A DNA stretch of 64,000 bases from Sympetrum striolatum (lineage: Eukaryota; Arthropoda; Insecta; Odonata; Libellulidae): positions 37,419,393 to 37,483,392 of the forward strand of contig OX388350.1 in assembly GCA_947579665.1 (NCBI GenBank), in the 5' to 3' direction. The notes under the pieces were generated by a model that saw only the letters and a program-made list of their open reading frames with translations, was not told the DNA's origin and did no database searches. Both the position numbers and the translations under genes were made by a program. Positions 10,620 to 21,700 of the stretch are shown piece by piece. Each line of letters begins with the position of its first letter. Position 1 is the stretch's first letter.

Positions 10620-13215
10620 TTCGCTATTGATTTCAATAGTCTTTTATATTATTTTAGACGGAACTGATTCCGATTCTCAGAAACAAGACAGCAATGAAGT
10701 TAAGCACGATTGATACTGAATGGAATAAGAGACGAAAAACTGCTTCATACATCTCGCGAATATAACTCCGTAACTTTTATAGGGAAACAGCCCTTCTGGT
10801 CCTCGCGAGATTTTCAGTCCTGAATAAAAAAACACGAAGAAGAGGAAAAGCGTCTCTCGGAAGCAAAAATTAAACCACCGTTCTAACTATGTTTTCGTCT
10901 CTTCAAACATCCCCTCTCATCCACGGTCAACAGGGAGCTCGAGGAAGGCATTTTGATTAAATCAACCTCACAGCTCTCGTTCCGGCCGAGAAAAATATAT
11001 TCGTAATTACCCTCTTTCAAGATGGGGCTTTTTTTAATTGAATCGTATTTCAGCTCGCTCTGCCGCGAAATTCCCCTTTATCGCGTTTTTCTTTGGCCTA
11101 ATCTGCGGAGGAATCCTCAATTTCCATCCCGACATGCAGCTCGTTCGTCGATGTGGCGCGCCGTGGGCACTTTCGCACTCATTCCGAGCGACTCGCTGTT
11201 TTGTAAGTTTTGCGCTCCTCGTGGGCCGTGAATTTAGTTCGTCGTTATGCTTGCCGTCCTTGGCTTTTTTTGGTTTTTGATAAAACAGCGATGGAAAGAG
11301 ATACAAATAAGTATAAAAATAACAAATTGCCGAATGTTTTGTTGAAGCGGGTTCCCAATATTTCGTCGTCGTGACTTTCATACGAAGGCCGTCCAAAGCA
11401 TAGGAGCATCTTATATAATTTTCAAAGGTCAAAAGATATGACGTAACAGAATGACTATCAAAATTGCGAGTTGCTGCTGAAAGCCCCCCAAATGTTTTTC
11501 TTTTTCTTATTTTATCTTAAACAATACTCTGAATATGGTAATAATAGATTTAGGTAACATAGATTAGTAATAATGGATTTTACTCAATATTTCGAAGAAG
11601 AATCTTTTTAGATAAAAATCAGACAGTAATATATTTTAGTTAATCTGTAGATGACATTTTGTTTTAAAGCTGGTGGCCACTTTGTAAAATCCTGAAACAT
11701 ATATTTTATCTCATCATCATCATCATCATATGGTGTTCTGCCTTAAGCAGGTCCCGCACTATTTTATCTATCGCTATCTATATTTTATAGGATCATTTTG
11801 AGTACAGCCTTGCTATAGAGACTATGCCGGTTTCTATTTTCAAATTGATGATCGAGAAAGAATCATATTTGCATTTATTTTAAAAGATTTCCCTCCGTTC
11901 TCGAAGTCTATCAATGATTTTTAAATAGAAATAATGCTTGTCGTATTAAATTCACAATACAATATGCTCCTACAGAAATATGAATCTCGTAGACAAGACA
12001 AGACGTTGGTGTCTTATTTTGTTTCATTCTCTAATTTATAAAGAAAAATTCTATTTGTAATTTATTTCCCCTTTTTGAATATTTATTTGTGCAGTTTCCA
12101 TCATTTAATGTGATAAACCCACTTTTATAAACTATTACAAATATTCTTTGGTTCAAGCGGGATTTTTAAAAATTCATTTGGAATTTTATTCAATCGCTAG
12201 AAATTGAAAATGAAGATATTTCAGGATCGTGATGCATCAAATTGCTTTGTAACCGACACATTTCCCTAAGGAGTTTTTGTTATTTTAACCTACGTAAGGG
12301 ATTCCTTATGGTTTTTAATCCTGGGATATTTTCAAATAAAAAATACCAATTCCATGGGTGAGTTACCATTTAGAGACGGACTTTGTATCCTTTAGAACTT
12401 TTTAAAGAGCTCAAGGAAAAAAATCTCCACTCGCAGAATACGGAATAATTACCCGGGTACTTTTTCGAATCACCTCCGCGAGAGAGAGGGGTATTAGAAA
12501 CTCGGAAAAAACACCTGAGGTAATAAAGCACGAGGGAGCTTATTTACGAGCATTGTTGCAGAGTTAGAAGCTCACTTTATACCGTCCTCTTCCGACTTTT
12601 TTTCGGACCTAGCGCCATTCATGGATTTAAGCAAGGGAACCCTCGGGTGGGAAGTAATTAAAAAGGGGTAATGAGAAGGGAGGCCGGGGAAGCGGAAAGG
12701 AGCGTCATCCTCAGCAACGTTAAACCCTCTTCTTCCACGGGACCACTTATAAAGTCACCCCTCGAATTTGGAAAAAAGTGGAAGACCCCACTCAGAACCT
12801 TCCTTCCCCTAAACCGCAAGTGAGGGCATTAATAAAGGTCGGGCGAGAATGAAACTCGGAATAAATGGCGGGAAAACGCGCTGTTCTTCCTCGGGATGTT
12901 ATGAAGGCGTGGAAAGGTCCTCGGAAAACACGAGGTTTCTCGTTCGGGTTTCTGCAAGCTCATTTCCATATCGGGCGCATGGAAAAGTGGAAGGGTCATT
13001 ATGAAAAGTTCTGCATCGGAGCATACGTTCCCGCACGAGGATTTCGAGGTGTGGAAAGGATTTATCCCGGTTTTGAATACACTGAATATAATAATAAAAT
13101 CGTGAAATATGGTTCTCATTATTTACCAATCTCGTCTCTGAAAATATAATCAGTTAGAAGTTGTTTAAAATTAATATGTTCAATTTTCACTTCGTGTGTG
13201 TGTATGTATATAATT
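10620..13215. other. Non-coding stretch of mixed base composition
   Basis: The patches at 10900-11260 and 12420-13100 are more GC-balanced than the rest. They have overlapping open frames on both strands (for example around 11034-11432 and 12829-13149) but no recognisable domains. A (CAT)n run at 11713-11730 is followed by GTGTTCTGCCTTAAGCAGGT, which has the look of a dispersed repeat end. No gene is supported. Confidence 0.5.
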
Positions 13216-13303
13216 TAGCGACCGGTTTTTAAGTAGGAAGTATTAGTCTCAGAAAAGAAGATCTCGCCACATGATGTTAATTCTTTAACGAAACCGGTCG
13301 CTA
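13216..13303. mobile_element. 88-bp MITE-like inverted-repeat element
   Basis: The left end TAGCGACCGGTTT and the right end AAACCGGTCGCTA are exact reverse complements (13 bp), with partial pairing continuing inward. The spacer is about 60 bp with no coding potential. The family and the target duplication are not certain; a TA-type target is possible. Confidence 0.6.
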
Positions 13304-13431
13304 GATTACATGTAATTATATTGTGGAAGCTGCAAAGTTTATTTATTTTAAAAGTTGTTTAGTTGAAAATGTGCTCAATTTTATCGTTCCTGAAAATTTA
13401 AACATAGATTTGTAGAATATGCACACAGGTT

Positions 13432-13795
13432 ATAGATTGATATGAATATTAATAATTATTTACTCAAATATTTTAAGTAAATGTATCTATTAATATTTAA
13501 TTCATAAATTAATTACCCTAGGGGCATAAGCTGCCATAGAGATTAATTTTTTAAATTGATCATTACGGTGGAAATTCAATCCAAAATACGGTAATTTAAA
13601 CAGTCCAAGTAATACTTATAATTAATATAGATTGATATAAATATTAACAATTATTCATAAATAAATATTTATGCTATTAAAATAAATGTTTTTTTTTAAT
13701 TTTCTATGTATATTTTAAATATCTTAATTATTGGAACTACCAAATAATTTTTTAAAATTCATAATTATGTTGGAAATTAAATTCAAAAGGTTCAA
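13432..13795. repeat. Degenerate tandem duplication, unit about 195-200 bp
   Basis: ATAGATTGATATGAATATTA at 13432 recurs with two changes at 13627. The TTTTTTAAATTGAT...GGTGGAAATTCAATCCAAAA phrase at about 13545 recurs in diverged form at about 13750. Both copies are very AT-rich. Confidence 0.55.
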
Positions 13796-13799
13796 TACG

Positions 13800-15205
13800 A
13801 AAACTTCATAAGCTTTAAACTTTTGACATAGTTTATATATCATATATCATCATATATTGATCCAAAAAATTAGCTATAAAATTGGGGACTTTTTATGGAA
13901 TATAAAAGAATTATTTCGTGGTAATTAGGGACATTTTTGCTTGGCAGTTACTCAGTTAGGAACGAGTTTATATTAATAATATAAGCCGTAATCCCCATCT
14001 TCATCTCCGTAGACTTTCTCTCTCTCTCTTACCTAAGGAGCTTAGTGTTAAGCTCTTGGCAATATCAGCTAAATAAGCCGGCCAACAACTTCAGTTTCTG
14101 TCCGAAAAGCCTCATTTCACAGCGCGACTCGAGTTTCTAGCAAAAATTCTTCATACATAAATAGAGGATACACGAAATCTTTTTTGGAGCTCTTAGTTAT
14201 GAATGTAGCTAAATTTGGCCATTTTTTGGTAATGGTACGTACTTGAAAATTTGGGTTTCCACTACCACTAACTAATAAAATGTACGAAAGCTAATTTGAT
14301 GCGTAAACGTAAATATTTATGTATGAATACAAAACCTCACGCATGTATAATAGAAAAATTACACACACACACCCTTAGTAGTTGAAAAAAAGAGAGTGGT
14401 AACATTTTTAAAGAAGTTTAGATTGCTTTCCACACTTAAAAAATCCAGTCCATCGGAGTTTTCGCCGAGCAGTGCTCTCGTAAGATTGAATTAAAATGTA
14501 AATTGGATTAGGTGATTTCTAAAGTTTCCGAGTATTTTTGGAATGTTAAATTTTACGCTTCCAGAAGCGCAGGAGGGAGATTTTCCTTCTCTCTCGTAAT
14601 TACGTGCCACTAAAGGAACGTTTGAAAAAATTGGAAAATAAAACCATATATAATGAACTTCTTAAAGGTTTTCGCACTGTACTTTCTGCATTAAGCGCGT
14701 ATCTCACAAGGAAGTGGAGGATTTGACCCTTAAAAGGGTCATACTTTCATCCGACAGAGGTCTGTAAAGTATTCCACTCGAAGGCCGATTGGTATCTCAC
14801 TCCTTTAATATTAGCCATCAAGAGCTAGTTGAGAAGAGTGATAATTTTTAATATAATTCGTGTTAATTTGGCAATTATATTTAAATATTATTAATTTTTT
14901 ACTTTATAAATTTCTGTTACCTCTTGTATAAATTTAATTTAGTGATAGATCGTTATTAAGGCGATATTGAGACTCAAAAGCTATGTATATATGTTCAATC
15001 ATATATTTTAGGCTTGTTTCGGAAATTTTTATTTTTATAAATTTCCCCTTTGTCCATTTTTATTTATAGTTGCAGATAACTGTAGGTTTCACAGATTTTT
15101 CATGCCTCCCTTATCTTTACTCTTGTTATGTTATCTTTTCCACTATCCTTAAAGAGATCTTTCTGGAAATATTTAGTGAAATGTAGATAATAAATACAGA
15201 TGATA
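13800..15205. other. AT-rich non-coding stretch
   Basis: Short CT-rich runs are present at 14012-14032 and a short (AC)n run near 14362. There is no supported gene or mobile element. Confidence 0.5.
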
Positions 15206-15400
15206 TAATAAAAACAATAATAATAATAAAAATGACTTTATTCTGGCTAGATTGAGACTTAAGTCTACTAAGTCTCCTCTTCCATCTAACTCATCGTCAT
15301 TCAATATGTAAATAATGAATTTAATGAGATTGTATGAAAAAATATGAGAAGAATTATGGATGTAATAAAACCTAAGAAATTCTAAGGAAAAAATGTACCC
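15206..15400 (-). mobile_element. Retroposon 3-prime end, copy 1 (antisense)
   Basis: On the minus strand the sequence contains GACGATGAGTTAGATGGAAG, then GAGACTTAGTAGACTTAAGT and a tail of AATAAAGTCATT plus (TTA)n. Diverged copies lie at 26196 and 30755 in the same orientation. The AATAAA plus trinucleotide tail indicates a non-LTR retroposon or a SINE mobilised by one. No coding part is visible. Confidence 0.6.
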
Positions 15401-15960
15401 ACTAGGGTGGTTCGAAAAAACCTTTTTTTTTATTTCAGATCGCTATAATGCGGAAAAGTTGCGATTGGTATAGACGTGAAAAAATCACTAATTATTATTT
15501 TTTTATAAATTTGTCTTCCGGTCGCGCAATGCCATCGAAGTTAGCAAAAAATTTTGAAAAACCTTAATTTTTCATAATCTTTTTCAACACGCCAGATGGT
15601 TTTAATTGCGTTCCTATACCATGAATTAACTACTAAAAGTATGTGAAATCAATATATATGCACTTATTTTACATTTGTTCCATATCTTCCGGTCGCGCGA
15701 CGTAGTACAAAATGAGTAAAATTAGTAGTTTTTGCAAAATTTCAAAGTTTGACACAGTTTAGTACATTTTAATCATACGACTTTTAGAGATGCTATAATT
15801 TAATTCTATTACAATGATAATTGGATAATGAATAATAACAATAATATATTTAAAATCCAAGCATATAATATAAACTTTAATATTCAAGTGGAATTCGGTC
15901 GCGCAGCTTCGTCAAAAACAGCAGAGTAGCCTACCTGGATATAGAGGTGAGGCGGTTTCC
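15395..15960. repeat. Element with three GGTCGCGC internal motifs
   Basis: CTTCCGGTCGCGC occurs at 15515 and 15686, and TTCGGTCGCGC at 15894, each embedded in otherwise AT-rich sequence. The segment begins near a GGGTGGTTCGAAAAAACC phrase and ends near GGTGAGGCGGTTTCC. CpG-containing motifs at roughly 170-205 bp spacing suggest a non-autonomous DNA transposon or satellite-like fragment. Termini and family are not established. Confidence 0.4.
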
Positions 15961-16393
15961 TTTCAGATAATTTAGAAATTTTCTTATAGTAAATATTTGG
16001 TAATTTTTTGTTTCAATATTCAATTGTTGGTGCAGACCTTCGCTCATTTTGTTTAGAAAACGACCCAGAACTCACCACGGGGATGTGGCTGTACTTCTAG
16101 TTCCACCCACACCCTACCCAACCAACCATCCAATGTAGGGTGTGTTATTTACAATATGTACAAATTTACTTCCCTTTCTCTCTCTTTATGTTTCCTTTCT
16201 AGTCCTTAACTATCGATAAACAACGAAATTCGGATTTGTGTGAAAACGTTGGCATCGCTGAGTGTGACAGTAATGTGGTTGTAATATAGCCGTTTCTGGA
16301 ACTGTGTCCACATACTTTACTTGAAGCTTTGGTCACTAGTACTCACTATGGTCATGATCAATGGAAAACGCTAATGACTTTCACAGAAAATAT

Positions 16394-16745
16394 ACTGGGT
16401 TCGATGCTAGGACGATGCAAAAATATCCCCTTTAAAATATATCGAGGTAGTTTTTCATTATTTTTTTGATGCACTTATCGAAATGATATGAAGTTCTTGC
16501 TTTGCTAGAAGATGTATATTAATAATCGGCTTAAGAAAAAAAATTAGATAAGACCGTACTGTTCCTGGGTTCGATGCCAGAGCACATTACAATTTATCAC
16601 ATAAGGAATGTGAAAAGTAGGACGTCGTTTGAGGCAGTTGCAGCCAATAATACTGCTTGAATTTTCACACATAGTTAGAGACGGTGATCTTCTGTTGTGC
16701 TGCATAATGAGTATCACCAGGAATACCCGGGTTCGATGCCAGACG
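16394..16745 (+). repeat. Three T-arm/B-box-like motifs, spaced 170 and 162 bp
   Basis: GGGTTCGATGC occurs at 16397, 16567 and 16729. The first two sit in short stems (CTGG/CTAG-like and CTGG/CCAG); the third pairs poorly. GGTTCGANNCC is the consensus B box bound by TFIIIC. No A box or cloverleaf is visible upstream of any of them. They may be decayed tRNA-SINE ends, isolated TFIIIC sites, or a motif inside an unrecognised repeat. Confidence 0.5.
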
Positions 16746-16829
16746 GATAAATTTCAGCGAGTTTTAAGAATATTTTCAATACTTTTTCTACATTTGAGGA
16801 CCCTCCCGATATGATGTCGACTTGAAATT

Positions 16830-18930
16830 TGTGTTATCAACATGCTTGCAGTATGCAAGCAACATTTAACTCGTAATGTATGTACTTATAGAACTTGTAT
16901 TTCAGGAAATAGTGGATAAGATCAGGGCATTCAGAAAGTAAATCGCAGTGGAAGGGGCGTTATAATAAGGGCGTTAGTCCTCTGTGATGCAACCAACTTC
17001 GCCTCGGAGGAAATTGAAAGAAGCACCGTGAATCGTAACAAGTCTCGGAGGTGGTGATGGATCGGTCAGCCTCCGAGTTTCGCAGGAGCACCCAACCTGT
17101 TACTTTCGCCCCCGCCCGAAAAAGTTTTTTAATTAAAGAAAAGATTACCATCCTCCTGGGAATGGAAGTGGAATCAAAGTTTCGGAATCGGAACGGATGG
17201 CGTGTTATTTCCAACTAATGAAGTCGGGAGGATAATACGGTAAAAAATATCATTATGAAAGAATTTTCTAAAATATCTCCCGTGGTCTTCCTCCATCGAT
17301 GATAAGTTACACCAATCGGCTTCCGGGGAAAACTTTTCGGGTTTTTTTTTCTCCTCGGAAAAGGTTATAATGGCGGATTCGATTGTTCAAGTCGCGAAAA
17401 TATGGCAATCAAGGGATGGAGCTTCGGTGTCGGGTTGAAAAGGAAGCGGATATTTCATCATCTCGGTTTTATGGCGTAGTTACGAGCTAATTTAAATATA
17501 GCTCTCCGTGGGGGGTCAGGATAAAAACTTAACATTTCTTATTCGAAATATCTCTCTCCGAGGGGTCCCGAGTATTCAATTGGATGCATGGAAATGGAGG
17601 TTTTGCAACGCCAGGACAAAAGGATGTGGCTGAAAAAAACTGCAAATATTTTCGGCCGAATAATGGGAAAATTCCGGGTGTACATTAGGTGAATTCCTAG
17701 CGTTAAAAGGAATGATAAATGTCGAGTGAAAATGTGCTTCGAGTAGAGAGGGATTTCCTCCAGCTTTAGGAGTGATTATAATGAAAAATGTTATGAATTA
17801 GGAGTAGTTTTGTCGGTCTGACTCATTTGAAACACAAAGGAGATAGAAATAGTGCGATATAATAGGTCGACTGATTGTAGGAATTTAGTTTTAAATGAAG
17901 TATATTGATGAAGTATACAATAATTCACGAGCGGTATTTTATTGGACGGATTTATTATATTTGGCTTTCAGTCAATGAATGAACGTGCAATAAAACTCTC
18001 TTGTCCTTCCATAAGGAACCGAGTGAATAAATTTCCAAGGCGAATAATCAATTTTCCAATAAAATGACTTGAATTTAATTAAAGAGAAGTATTTACAAAA
18101 CTGGTGGAGACAATAAAAAGGGGATTATTGTCTTTAGATAAAAAAGATTAGTATATTCAGGTTTTAATAAGAATTTTTCCATTCACTATAATTACCATAT
18201 ATCTCAACCATACCATTTATCTTTATATATTTATTCCATTATTACTCATATTTTCCTTGCATTTAGATCCCGATAGATAAAAGGTGGAATGCTAAGCACG
18301 GATGACGCTTACGGATTAAATATTTCTTATAGTCTTAACCTGCAAGTTAAGTTATTATTCACACACCATCCTGGCAAATGAAATGCAGGAATTTTTCTTG
18401 AAGTATATAGAATTTTTATATATTTTCTCCCCCTCCCTTTATCATGTTAGATTAGACAAATATTAAGACATACATCTTAACTTTGGTAGGAGGAGAAATT
18501 CAAGTTACAGAAAGAGTTCAAGGCGAAGACATACCTTTTGTTGGAAAAGTTTACATTTCTTCCTAGTTTTCTAATTCTTACTCTTGTGTTTATTTTGGAA
18601 TCCTTTGAACTGTTTCTCTATACGGAGTTGCAATGATTCTGGACAGTCCATTTGGAATGCACAACATAAAACCTTTAAAACATTAATCTTGGTTAGTTCG
18701 AGCATTCAATTATATACGACATTTAAATATTTGCGGAATCCAAACTCCAAACTCAAACCTTTTGTTTTATCTCAACACGTAGAATCTCCCTTGTCGAGCA
18801 TTTCTCTTGGTATGGAATTTTGCAATAAGGCAGTGAAATCGATGTGTTGTTTGAACGTTAACTCGGGGAAGGCTACCGCACAGAAGAAAGGAACTAATTA
18901 ACTTCCCAATAAACATTTTATCTCCAACAG
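16830..18930. other. Non-coding stretch
   Basis: The part at 16920-17700 is more GC-balanced and looks like unique sequence. The remainder is AT-rich. The plus-strand open frame at 18584-18901 has no recognisable domain. Confidence 0.5.
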
Positions 18931-18934
18931 GGTC

Positions 18935-19018
18935 GCATCATTAGGCATATCGAAAAATCAGAAAAAAGTGTCTATATACCCAAAACAACTTTTTCTGATT
19001 GTTTCTACCTGATGATGC
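18935..19018. repeat. 84-bp imperfect hairpin
   Basis: The left arm GCATCATTAGG...AATCAGAAAAA (18935-18970) pairs with the right arm TTTTTCTGATT...CCTGATGATGC (about 18987-19018) across a loop of about 16 bases. The stem has roughly 30 pairs with an internal bulge. Size and shape fit a microRNA precursor but also a small MITE. There is no evidence of transcription. Confidence 0.6.
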
Positions 19019-19210
19019 TACTCCGGCAGCGAAATTAAAAGTATTTCCGTGGACGTTATTCAGTTTATTTCTTCTATCGATGGAAGTAATACAAATGAGA
19101 TATCAAAGTAGGAAAAACTTGATAGTTCTAACTTTTCCTCACAGTTGCTCGTGCCTATTTGTCTACTCCTACGCGGTCGATCATCGAAGAGGAAGTTACA
19201 TCCTGTTCAC

Positions 19211-20134
19211 TTTCGACCGGCTTAACCTAAGTCTCAAGGATTAAAGTAACCCAACTAGAACGGGCCCACGCTGGCCCGGAGAGAGAAGAAATCCCTCGAT
19301 GGAGCCAATCGTGTACTATAGACCAGGAAACAGGGAAAATCTCCCTCCTCAGCCTTTTAATATCATCTCCACTCTCGTGACCCGACAACTCAAAGTGCGA
19401 AAACTAACCGAACGACAGCTAATTGCACGAAAAATAGGTCGCTACGATGCTTGAAATAATATCGAATTTTGAAAGTTAAAAAAATTGAGCGGTAGTGTTT
19501 ATGTTGATTACTAATAAAAGTTACTTTATAAGTTATTAATAATATATTTAATAATAAATAAATCGCGCGATGAGCTTCTCCCGGTCAGTTGTCGCATGGT
19601 GAGTTGTCAGGTCCGATGAGCTTTCGCACTCTGAGTTATCGGATCACGAGAGTGGAGTTAATATTAAAATGCTAAGGAGGGAGGGTTTCCCTGTTTTCTC
19701 GTCTATGATACATGATTGGCTCCACCGAGGGATTTTTTCATTCTCCGAGACAGCGTGGGCAGCAACCTCTCCAGTTTTTGTTACGTTTATTTATTATTTA
19801 TTTACTTAACTCAAACAGGTCATGCCTAAAAAGTTGAGTTATAATGAAACAAAAGAATGATTAGGTCATAAAAATATAAAAAATGACAATTTTGAACATA
19901 GAAGCATAGTAAACATGGAATTAAAAATCTGACAATAAACACACAATAAAAATATTAAACAAAGACAAAAGGTAATAAGGGTTGAAAAGTCAATATGACA
20001 ATGGAAACACAAAGTGAAAAATCAATTACTTCTGGACTGACAATAAGAGGTTAGGGCTCTTCTCAAGGAGTCAACATTAACAGAAAATATGTCCACTGTA
20101 TTTAATCCCCAGACTTAGGTTAACTTGGTCGAAA
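19211..20134. mobile_element. Fold-back (long inverted-repeat) element interrupted by an insertion
   Basis: The left arm, 19211-19403, matches the reverse complement of 19622-19760 (landmarks GCCCACGCTG, TCCCTCG-TGGAGCCAATC, CCTCCTTAGC and CTCTCGTGA-CC). Its outer part, 19211-19245 (TTTCGACCGG...TTAACCTAAGTCT), matches the reverse complement of 20101-20134. About 310 bp of unrelated sequence splits the right arm at roughly 19790-20100. The loop is about 220 bp and non-coding. The overall shape is that of a non-autonomous DNA transposon with long inverted termini. Confidence 0.75.
19790..20100 (-). mobile_element. Insertion inside the fold-back element, probably antisense retroposon
   Basis: This stretch has no counterpart in the other arm of the fold-back element. 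Read on the minus strand it ends in AAGTAAATAAATAATAAATA, a simple A-rich tail that fits a non-LTR retroposon 3-prime end. No coding domain is recognised. It must be younger than the fold-back element. Confidence 0.5.
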
Positions 20135-21140
20135 CTTAACGGTAGGACTCTGAGTTTTCACGGAACCCTCCACTCTTCCCCGAAACCCATCAAATCGATC
20201 TCCGAGGTAACACCGATCGAAAAATCAGTAAGAGGATTCAGAACCACGTCTCGCACCCTAATTGCCTCCATTATTCTCCGGCCACTCTCTCTATAACTCA
20301 CGCTTTTCCACCGCGGAAATTTTAAGGATGCGGGAATGAGGAGGAGAAAGGATTTGCTCCTCAGCCACGTTTCTTTCTTTCCCCGGAGAGATGCCAACCC
20401 AACCCAAGATAAGCACACGCACACTCCCACGCTGGAGAATATGTAATAAATCCCCTTTCTCAGCATCCCTTATCCTTCTCCTCTCCTAATTTCTTCCCTT
20501 TTTAATGGCCCCTCTGTTACTGCGTCGTTTAAAAATCCCTAGGGGTCGATATAAACCCTATTTCTTCCCCTTTGTACAAGTTCAGCCCTGCCGGGTGTGA
20601 TAGCGAGGATGAGAGGGGTGGAAGAGTAGGGATGCCGGGGATTACGGAAGTGCTGATACGGAGAAACAAAGATGCGTAAGCTACGGTAATGATTATTGAT
20701 TATCCCCTTTGCTGATTTCATTATTTGGAGGAATATAAAGCATAATTATCCGGTATCTCTTCCATCCATCATCGATTCGATTAGCTATTTTTCTTAAAAA
20801 ACCAATCTGGATTTGAATTTACAGCCAGAGAATCTAGAAATGATTTCGGTCGTTGTTTGAACGTATCACTTTTATAAAGAAGATGTATATTCAGGAAAAA
20901 GAACGATTTAATAACAATACTGAGAGAGGCGTTTTTTGAAGTTTATGCAAAAAAGAAAATTTGGAACACGGCTGTTGATGAATTAGAGGTTTGAAATCTC
21001 TAATTGGAGTTTTCGTCATAAAGTGGAATTTTTTTATAAATGAATCCATTAGTTTATTAAGGGATAGCGTAGCTTATTAGAATAATTACCTTAGCTGATC
21101 AAAAATTTTAGCGTTCTTCGTATAAAATGTGTTGATTATG
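20135..21140. other. Non-coding stretch
   Basis: The part at 20150-20720 is GC-balanced with short antisense open frames, none recognisable. A phrase of about 45 bp around 20950-20990 (GGAACACGGCTGTTGATGAA) recurs near 36212. Confidence 0.5.
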
Positions 21141-21141
21141 A

Positions 21142-21700
21142 TTTCAATCCAACTATCATATACTTCCGAAAATTCATAGTTAATTCACTATATATATATG
21201 ACAGTAAATTGATTTTACTTTTATATTGTAACATAAGGTTATACAATGTTATTGTTACGTATAATATGGAATATATCTTTATGAAATCTTTCTATTATGA
21301 CGCTTACTCTATCTTGAATTTTTACATACTTGGTACTCATTGAGGATATTTATCAACTACAATTTTCTTTTTGTTGATGAAATTCAAATATATTTTGCCC
21401 TTAAAATGTCTTTTTAGGATTTTAATCCAACTGTCATATAGCTTCTAAAAGTCATAATTAATCCGCTAATATTAAATTATACTTACTTTGTACTCTAGGA
21501 TAGAAACGTTATGCAATATTAATAATGTCATAATTATATGAAATATCCATTTACACAAGATTTTTATTATTCTGTTTACTTTCTATCTTGCATTTTTACA
21601 TACTAGTTACTCTCTCAGTATAAGTACACAGTACAATGTTCTTATTTTTGTTGCTGGAATTCACAAATGTTTAGTCCTTATGAAGACTTTCGGTACTGAA
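21142..21700. repeat. Degenerate tandem duplication, unit about 280 bp
   Basis: TTTCAATCCAACTATCATAT at 21142 recurs as TTTAATCCAACTGTCATAT at 21421. Later landmarks (TCTATCTTGAATTTTTACATAC, then a TTTTTGTTG-TG-AATTCA phrase) follow at matching distances. Confidence 0.6.

Noticed and set aside
11022..11432. Overlapping open frames with a GTAAGT donor-like site near 11202
   Set aside because: A single donor-like site in otherwise featureless frames is expected by chance, and no start or acceptor supports an exon.
16394..16745. CRISPR-like array because of evenly spaced short repeats
   Set aside because: Only three imperfect 11-base motifs with 160-170 bp between them, in eukaryotic-type DNA. 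This does not fit repeat-spacer architecture.
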